Assembly (NCBI GenBank): GCA_045647525.1
Contig: JAZRMK010000002.1
Location: forward strand, 1-10,298
Source of the DNA: UMGS172 sp045647525
Lineage (GTDB): Bacteria; Bacillota; Clostridia; Oscillospirales; Acutalibacteraceae
Direction: 5' to 3'
Length of the DNA: 10,298 nt
Shown: one piece after another, positions 5,557-10,298 of the stretch
How the letters are laid out: each line of letters begins with the position of its first letter
Position numbering within the stretch: position 1 is the first letter of the stretch
Notes under the pieces: generated by a model
Seen by the model: only the letters and a program-made list of their open reading frames with translations
Database searches by the model: none
What the model was told of the DNA's origin: nothing
Program-made: the position numbers and the translations under genes

Positions 5557-8394
5557 TTACAGCATCTTTTTGAGGAATTGACCTGTATAAGATTCTTCGC
5601 ACAGTGCTATTTCCTCAGGCGTTCCGACACAAACGACTGTACCGCCTTTGTCACCGCCCTCGGGACCCAAGTCGATAATATGGTCACACGACTTTATAAC
5701 ATCAAGGTTATGCTCAATAATTATCATACTGTTGCCTGCATCGACAAGACGGTTGAAAACATCAATAAGACGATGCACGTCGGCAGTATGCAATCCCGTT
5801 GTGGGTTCATCAAGAATATAAACCGTTCTGCCCGTAGGCCTTTTGGAAAGTTCGGTTGCAAGTTTAACTCGTTGTGCCTCACCGCCCGAAAGCGTTGTAG
5901 CAGGTTGTCCGAGTTTTACATATCCTAAACCGACATCATAAAGTGTCTGTAATTTGCGGTGAATCTTAGGCAAACTCTCAAAGAAATACATAGCCTCTTC
6001 AACCGTCATTTCCAGCACGTCGTAAATGCTCTTATCGCGGTATTTTACCTCTAACGTTTCTCGGTTGTAACGGCTGCCCTTACACACTTCGCACGGCACA
6101 TAGATATCGGGTAAAAAGTGCATTGCAATCTTTATGATGCCATCGCCCTCGCAGGCTTCACAACGGCCGCCCTTGACATTGAACGAAAATCTTCCCGCCG
6201 AGTATCCTCTGAACTTTGCGTCCTTTGTGGCCGCAAAGAGTTCGCGTATATCGTTGAAAACGCCCGTATAGGTAGCGGGGTTCGATCTCGGTGTGCGGCC
6301 TATCGGTGACTGACTTATCTCAATGACCTTATCGAGATTTTCCAGTCCTTTCAGTTCCTTGTGCTTACCCCAAACTCGTTTTGCACCGTTAAGTTCACAA
6401 ACTAACCTTTGATATAACACACTGTTAACAAGCGACGACTTGCCCGATCCCGAAACACCCGTAACACAGATCATTTTGCCCAACGGAAACTTCACATTGA
6501 TGTTTTTGAGGTTATTTTCCGAAGCACCTTTGATCTCTATTGACTTACCATTACCCTTTCGGCGAGTAGCAGGAACAGGTATACGCTTTGCACCCGATAA
6601 GTACTCTCCGGTAATGGATTCTTTGCAGTTACATATATCGGAAGGGGTGCCTGAACAGATTATCTCGCCCCCGTGAACACCTGCTCCGGGGCCGATATCG
6701 ACAATATAATCTGCCGCGCGTATAGTATCCTCATCGTGCTCAACGACAATTACCGTGTTGCCTAAATCACGCAATCTTTGCAAGGTTTCAATAAGTTTGC
6801 AGTTATCCCTTTGATGAAGACCGATACTCGGCTCATCGAGTATATAAAGAACGCCCATAAGTGAAGAGCCTATCTGGGTTGCGAGTCTGATTCTCTGACT
6901 CTCACCACCCGACAATGTGCCCGATGAACGCGACAATGTGAGGTAGTCGAGTCCAACACTTATAAGGAACTCTAACCTTGATTTCACTTCCTTGATAATA
7001 GGTGCAGCAATTTCTGTGCTTCGCGCATCCAACTGCAATCCCTCAAAAAATTTCAAGGACTCAACTATCGGCATATCACAAAGTTGTTTAATATTAAGTC
7101 CACCTACGGTAACGCTTAAAATTTCAGGTTTTAAACGTGCGCCGTCGCAATCGGGACAAGGTAATTCGGTCATCAACGACTCTATTTCATTTCGTGACCA
7201 ATCACTCGACGTTTCCTTGTAACGTCTTTCAAGATTGTTAATTACACCCTCAAAGGTAACGTTAAAGGTGCCGCCGCCCCACTCAGAATTGCGGGTAAAT
7301 TTTATTTTTTCACTGCCTGAGCCGTAGAAAATGACATCCTTGACCTCATCGGAGAGTTCCTTGAAAGGAGTGTTGATATCAAATCCATAATGCTCCGCCA
7401 AACCTTTATAGTACGTCAAGGCGATTGTTCCCTGCTCCTTAGAACCCCATCCGGCTGTTCCCCAACCGCTTGCTCTGATGCAGCCTTCCGCCAACGACTT
7501 GGACTCATCCGGAACCAATAGTAACGGATTTATCTTCATAAAAATTCCAAGACCTGCACACGTAGGACACGCACCGAACGGACTGTTGAACGAAAACATT
7601 CTGGGAGCCAGTTCAGGCATACTGATATTGTGTTCGGGACATGCGTAATTCTCTGAAAAATTGTACTCTTCGCCATCGACAACCTTGACGGTAACAAGAC
7701 CGCCCGAAAGTTTCAACGCAGTTTCGATACTATCTGTAATACGTGCAGAAACGCCTTCCTTTATAACTAATCGGTCGACAACAACCTCAATATCGTGGCG
7801 TTTATTTTTTTCAAGTTTTATCTCTTCACTCAAATCATAAACATCCCCGTCAACACGAACACGGGCATAACCTTTTTTGAGCAAATCTTCAAAAATATTT
7901 TTGTGTTCGCCTTTTTTTGCGCGGATAACGGGCGAAAGCAACAAAATCCGGCTACCTTCGGGCAGTTCTAAAACGTGGTCAACTATCTGATCGGTGGATT
8001 GATGCAGAATTTCCCTTCCGCAAACGGGACAGTGAGGTATGCCTACGTGAGCATATAAAAGTCGAAGATAGTCGTATATCTCCGTAACCGTTCCAACAGT
8101 AGAACGGGGATTCTTTGAAGTTGTTTTCTGGTCGATGGAAATTGCAGGTGACAATCCCTCGATGGAATCGACATCGGGCTTTTCCATCTGGCCTAAAAAC
8201 TGTCTTGCATAGCTTGACAGCGATTCGACATAACGACGCTGACCTTCGGCATAAAGTGTGTCGAAAGCCAATGAAGATTTGCCCGAACCCGAAAGGCCTG
8301 TAAAGACAACCAACTTGTCCCTCGGAATCTCCACATCAATATTTTTCAAGTTGTGCTCTCTGGCACCCTTTATTACGATTTTATCGATAGCCAT
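5557..8394 (-). CDS. uvrA: UvrABC excinuclease subunit A
   Basis: This 945-residue, full-length UvrA is the damage-sensing ABC ATPase dimer of bacterial nucleotide excision repair, which loads UvrB on lesions. Two ATPase modules are present. Walker A motifs GLSGSGKS (33-40) and GVSGSGKS (646-653) pair with signatures LSGGESQ (494-500) and LSGGEAQ (835-841) and with Walker B segments YILDEPSIGLH (517-527) and YILDEPTTGLH (859-869). Zinc-module cysteines are seen at C252/H255/C276/C279, a Cys3His version, and at C745/C748/C768/C771 flanking the C-terminal glycine-rich insertion. Further CxxC pairs lie at 122-125 and 413-416. Start ATG 8394 has GGGAGT at 8406-8401. The gene is transcribed from its own promoter and is not next to uvrB, which in many bacteria precedes it. 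No GAAC-N4-GTTC type LexA box was found upstream. Confidence 0.98.
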   Translation of the reverse strand: MAIDKIVIKGAREHNLKNIDVEIPRDKLVVFTGLSGSGKSSLAFDTLYAEGQRRYVESLSSYARQFLGQMEKPDVDSIEGLSPAISIDQKTTSKNPRSTVGTVTEIYDYLRLLYAHVGIPHCPVCGREILHQSTDQIVDHVLELPEGSRILLLSPVIRAKKGEHKNIFEDLLKKGYARVRVDGDVYDLSEEIKLEKNKRHDIEVVVDRLVIKEGVSARITDSIETALKLSGGLVTVKVVDGEEYNFSENYACPEHNISMPELAPRMFSFNSPFGACPTCAGLGIFMKINPLLLVPDESKSLAEGCIRASGWGTAGWGSKEQGTIALTYYKGLAEHYGFDINTPFKELSDEVKDVIFYGSGSEKIKFTRNSEWGGGTFNVTFEGVINNLERRYKETSSDWSRNEIESLMTELPCPDCDGARLKPEILSVTVGGLNIKQLCDMPIVESLKFFEGLQLDARSTEIAAPIIKEVKSRLEFLISVGLDYLTLSRSSGTLSGGESQRIRLATQIGSSLMGVLYILDEPSIGLHQRDNCKLIETLQRLRDLGNTVIVVEHDEDTIRAADYIVDIGPGAGVHGGEIICSGTPSDICNCKESITGEYLSGAKRIPVPATRRKGNGKSIEIKGASENNLKNINVKFPLGKMICVTGVSGSGKSSLVNSVLYQRLVCELNGAKRVWGKHKELKGLENLDKVIEISQSPIGRTPRSNPATYTGVFNDIRELFAATKDAKFRGYSAGRFSFNVKGGRCEACEGDGIIKIAMHFLPDIYVPCEVCKGSRYNRETLEVKYRDKSIYDVLEMTVEEAMYFFESLPKIHRKLQTLYDVGLGYVKLGQPATTLSGGEAQRVKLATELSKRPTGRTVYILDEPTTGLHTADVHRLIDVFNRLVDAGNSMIIIEHNLDVIKSCDHIIDLGPEGGDKGGTVVCVGTPEEIALCEESYTGQFLKKML

Positions 8395-8422
8395 AAAACA
8401 ACTCCCATATTTATTCCTATTT

Positions 8423-8451
8423 ATTTTACCCTAAAAATTTTTAAATGTAAA
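8423..8451 (-). promoter_or_regulatory. Probable uvrA promoter
   Basis: On the minus strand, TTTACA (8451-8446, 5 of 6 consensus) and TAAAAT (8428-8423, 5 of 6) are separated by 17 bases. The uvrA ATG is at 8394, giving a short leader of about 20-25 bases that holds the ribosome site. This promoter diverges from the lipoprotein promoter at 8488-8516. Confidence 0.75.
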
Positions 8452-8487
8452 CAACTTTTGAGTTTAAATGCTCATCATTTGACTCTA

Positions 8488-8516
8488 TTGACATTTAATT
8501 TGTATATTTATATAAT
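8488..8516 (+). promoter_or_regulatory. Perfect consensus promoter of the first lipoprotein gene
   Basis: TTGACA (8488-8493) and TATAAT (8511-8516) are separated by 17 bases, a full consensus match. A second -35-like TTGACT lies just upstream at 8479-8484. The leader to ATG 8577 is about 55 bases and contains GGAGG at 8566-8570. Confidence 0.9.
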
Positions 8517-8576
8517 TATTGTGGATATCAGCAAAATTTTCAAAGAAATGATAACTAGAAAATTCGGAGGAATAAT

Positions 8577-9506
8577 ATGCGTTTTTCTAAAAAACTTCTG
8601 TCCTTGTCGGTTGCTTTATGCGTTGTTTTCAGTTTAGCAGCCTGCAACGGCAATAACACTAATTCGGCTACATCTTCTGCCGACCTAACGCCCGGTGTTA
8701 ACATCTCAACCGAAAACAGTAAAACCGTTACATATAAATCGGACGACGGTGTCATCTCCGAAACTATTACAGTCGCCTTTGTTGATGATACGATCATCGG
8801 TATATCCAGTGTTTATACCGAGAAGTCGGACTCTTATGATGAAGCTACCATCAAGAATATGGACGACACCAACGACCAGATGTATTCTGCATTTAACGAA
8901 AAAGAGTTTGCAAGTTACAAAAGAGCAAACGCCAACGGTACATATTCGGTAGTACTTGCCTTTAAAGACCTGCATATCCAAGAAAACGCTGACTTTTTGG
9001 CTGAAAAGAGGATTTACGGCGGTTATTCGACAGGCATATCAATAGTAACTTTCAACAACTGGGTCTTGTCAGTCGGATTGAAAAGAATAGATGATACGGG
9101 CATTGTTATTCCCGCCATTGAGTACAAAAAGCCCGAGGGTGAGTTAAAGAGCGAAACCGTTTCATTGACTATTGACGGCACCACCGACATCATAACTGTT
9201 CATTATGCAGAAGATACTATCGTTAAAATCGACCAAACAATGCGCTTTGCAACCGACAGCAAAAATGTGACCGCTCTGAATAGCACCTATGACGAAACTT
9301 TTACACCCTTTGTTAATGTCTACACTTGTTTCAGTTACAAGTATTCATATAGTAACGGAATGTACTCCTTGAGTATGTCTTTCAAGGATTTGTATAAAGA
9401 AGAATGCGTCGCCGAGTTTACTACTATCGGCTCATTCAGTAACTATATTATCGGTATGCGCGCTTCCGAATTTATCGATTCGTTAAACTTCTGGGGTTAC
9501 AAGTAA
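8577..9506 (+). CDS. Lipoprotein with two tandem DUF1307/YehR-like domains
   Basis: This 309-residue protein begins with a basic, hydrophobic signal peptide ending in a lipobox, SLAAC, with lipidated C23. It should therefore be anchored on the outer face of the cytoplasmic membrane. After a Ser/Thr/Asn linker (24-48) come two related domains, about 49-167 and 192-309. Each has beta-rich repeats of the form (S/K)xTVxxxxDG, an acidic helix (NMDDTNDQMYSAF at 94-106; LNSTYDETFTPF at 234-245), then a (Y/M)YS-type strand and FKDL (129-132 and 269-272). This arrangement is distantly like DUF1307/YehR lipoproteins, whose function is unknown. Start ATG 8577 is six bases after GGAGG (8566-8570). The single-domain paralogue follows downstream with its own promoter. 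Tandem duplication within the gene is inferred from these matches. No ligand-binding or catalytic residues were recognised. Confidence 0.87.
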   Translation: MRFSKKLLSLSVALCVVFSLAACNGNNTNSATSSADLTPGVNISTENSKTVTYKSDDGVISETITVAFVDDTIIGISSVYTEKSDSYDEATIKNMDDTNDQMYSAFNEKEFASYKRANANGTYSVVLAFKDLHIQENADFLAEKRIYGGYSTGISIVTFNNWVLSVGLKRIDDTGIVIPAIEYKKPEGELKSETVSLTIDGTTDIITVHYAEDTIVKIDQTMRFATDSKNVTALNSTYDETFTPFVNVYTCFSYKYSYSNGMYSLSMSFKDLYKEECVAEFTTIGSFSNYIIGMRASEFIDSLNFWGYK

Positions 9507-9558
9507 ACTGTACAGCAACGGTGAAAATAAGATTTTATTTTAATATTGACATTTCACG

Positions 9559-9587
9559 TTGACATTTTAAAAACTGAATATTATAAT
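9559..9587 (+). promoter_or_regulatory. Perfect consensus promoter of the second lipoprotein gene
   Basis: TTGACA (9559-9564) and TATAAT (9582-9587) are 17 bases apart. A second TTGACATTT copy starts 13 bases upstream at 9546, so the -35 element lies in a direct repeat. The TATAATTAT context is shared with the first lipoprotein promoter. The weak A/T hairpin just upstream (AAAATAA at 9524-9530 with TTATTTT at 9535-9541) is too poor to call a terminator for the first gene. Confidence 0.9.
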
Positions 9588-9628
9588 TATCATATAAGCA
9601 CTTCGCTTTATTTTAAGGAGGAAATTTT

Positions 9629-10195
9629 ATGAAATCAACAGTAAAGCTTTTAACACTTCTTATGGCTCTTTGCCTTGTCCTCACTCTTGCGGCCTGCGGC
9701 GATGACCGTAACAATGACGATAATGACGACAAGTCCAAAACATCTGACAGTGCAAGCACACCGGCAGCTAACACAAACAGCACCATCACTGCTCCCGATC
9801 TTGATTTGCCCGACATTAAAACCGAAACTATGAGTTTTACCGTCGATGCTGACACTATCAAAGATAAGGTTGTTGTAACCTACATCGGTGATAAAATAAC
9901 CGGCATTACCGAGACCGTTACAATGGATTCTTCTGATTACACCGCTGACCAGATTGAAATGCTTGACGAAACATACGATGAAATGTTCGGCGACTTTGCC
10001 AACCACGATTGTGCCCATTACAGCCGTACAAATGTTAATAACGTTTATACCATCGTCTTGTCCTTCTCAGGCCTTGATACAAAGGAAAACGCCGACTATG
10101 TTGCAAGCCTCGAACTCTTCGGTGAATATAAGTATGGTACAACCATTGCCGAGTTCGAAACTATAATTGCCGAAGCAGGTTATACAAAAGACTGA
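9629..10195 (+). CDS. Lipoprotein with a single DUF1307/YehR-like domain
   Basis: This 188-residue protein has a signal peptide with lipobox LAAC (C23), then a strongly acidic, Asn/Asp-rich linker (24-62). One domain follows (about 65-188), matching both domains of the preceding lipoprotein. The best-matching block is LDETYDEMF (112-120) through the strand YTIVLSFSGL (140-149) and ENADY (153-157), paralleling NMDDTNDQMY, YSVVLAFKDL and ENADF in domain 1 of its neighbour. The C-terminal FETIIAEAGYTKD resembles the end of DUF1307 proteins. It should face outward on the membrane; its function is unknown. Start ATG 9629 is preceded by AAGGAGG at 9615-9621. Its own promoter and the gap of about 120 bases from the upstream gene suggest separate transcription. 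Confidence 0.87.
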   Translation: MKSTVKLLTLLMALCLVLTLAACGDDRNNDDNDDKSKTSDSASTPAANTNSTITAPDLDLPDIKTETMSFTVDADTIKDKVVVTYIGDKITGITETVTMDSSDYTADQIEMLDETYDEMFGDFANHDCAHYSRTNVNNVYTIVLSFSGLDTKENADYVASLELFGEYKYGTTIAEFETIIAEAGYTKD

Positions 10196-10298
10196 TTATA
10201 AAAACACCGCCGACATAAAGGGAATTGCGGTTAGGGATAATTTGCCTAAAACAATGTCTTTTTTGCAGTCTAATGCGTTAAAAAGCCACGGTACGCGT

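Noticed and set aside
5542..5928. 128-residue plus-strand open frame over the 3' end of uvrA
   Set aside because: It is antisense to the conserved second ATPase module of UvrA, whose motifs are intact, and has no ribosome site.
8461..8474. GAGTTTAAATGCTC as a possible LexA/SOS operator for uvrA
   Set aside because: It is only a partial palindrome and does not match the Gram-positive GAAC-N4-GTTC box.
9524..9541. A/T-only hairpin as a terminator for the first lipoprotein gene
   Set aside because: The stem is seven A-T pairs with no G-C, so it is too weak to support in an A/T-rich promoter region.
10206..10231. ACCGC...GCGGT inverted repeat after the second lipoprotein gene as a terminator
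   Set aside because: The stem is only five pairs with a 16-base loop and no adjacent T-tract.

Overview
This window looks like chromosomal DNA from a low-to-mid GC Gram-positive bacterium of the Clostridia, probably an Oscillospirales/Ruminococcaceae-type gut organism. The grounds are strong GGAGG ribosome sites, textbook TTGACA-N17-TATAAT promoters, a DegV-family lipid-binding protein, a DUF5685-type protein beside a J-domain protein with a Cys-rich tail, and Ser/Asn/Asp-rich lipoproteins. The species assignment is inference. No insertion sequence, phage gene or CRISPR array was seen.

Layout. Positions 1-1735 hold a plus-strand operon: the tail of a probable MarR-type regulator, overlapped by ATGA with a HAD phosphatase, then a DegV/FakB-like fatty-acid-binding protein, closed by a clear intrinsic terminator. 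Positions 1784-3225 hold a single plus-strand gene with its own promoter. It encodes a chimeric protein: an ECF-sigma-like N-terminal half, one transmembrane helix, and an extracytoplasmic cyclophilin-type prolyl isomerase. This is the most unusual item here. It ends at a bidirectional terminator shared with a convergent tRNA-Leu(CAG) gene on the minus strand, which has a perfect consensus promoter.

Positions 3429-8451 are a minus-strand block, read right to left: uvrA (nucleotide excision repair) from its own promoter, then a DUF5685-like Cys-containing protein, a J-domain protein with a Cys-rich tail, and a small polytopic membrane protein. The last three are tightly coupled (ATGA overlap, then a 2-base gap) and end at a hairpin whose stem also contains the -35 box of the tRNA-Leu promoter. 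No terminator was seen between uvrA and the DUF5685 gene, so read-through is possible.

Positions 8488-10195 hold two plus-strand lipoprotein genes, each with its own perfect consensus promoter. They are paralogues. The first carries two tandem copies of a roughly 120-residue domain and the second carries one, distantly like the DUF1307/YehR family. The last 103 bases contain no gene I can support.

The most interesting points are the sigma-like/transmembrane/cyclophilin fusion, whose putative DNA-recognition helix lacks basic residues; the coupled DUF5685/J-domain/membrane-protein trio; and the duplicated lipoprotein family with duplicated promoters.
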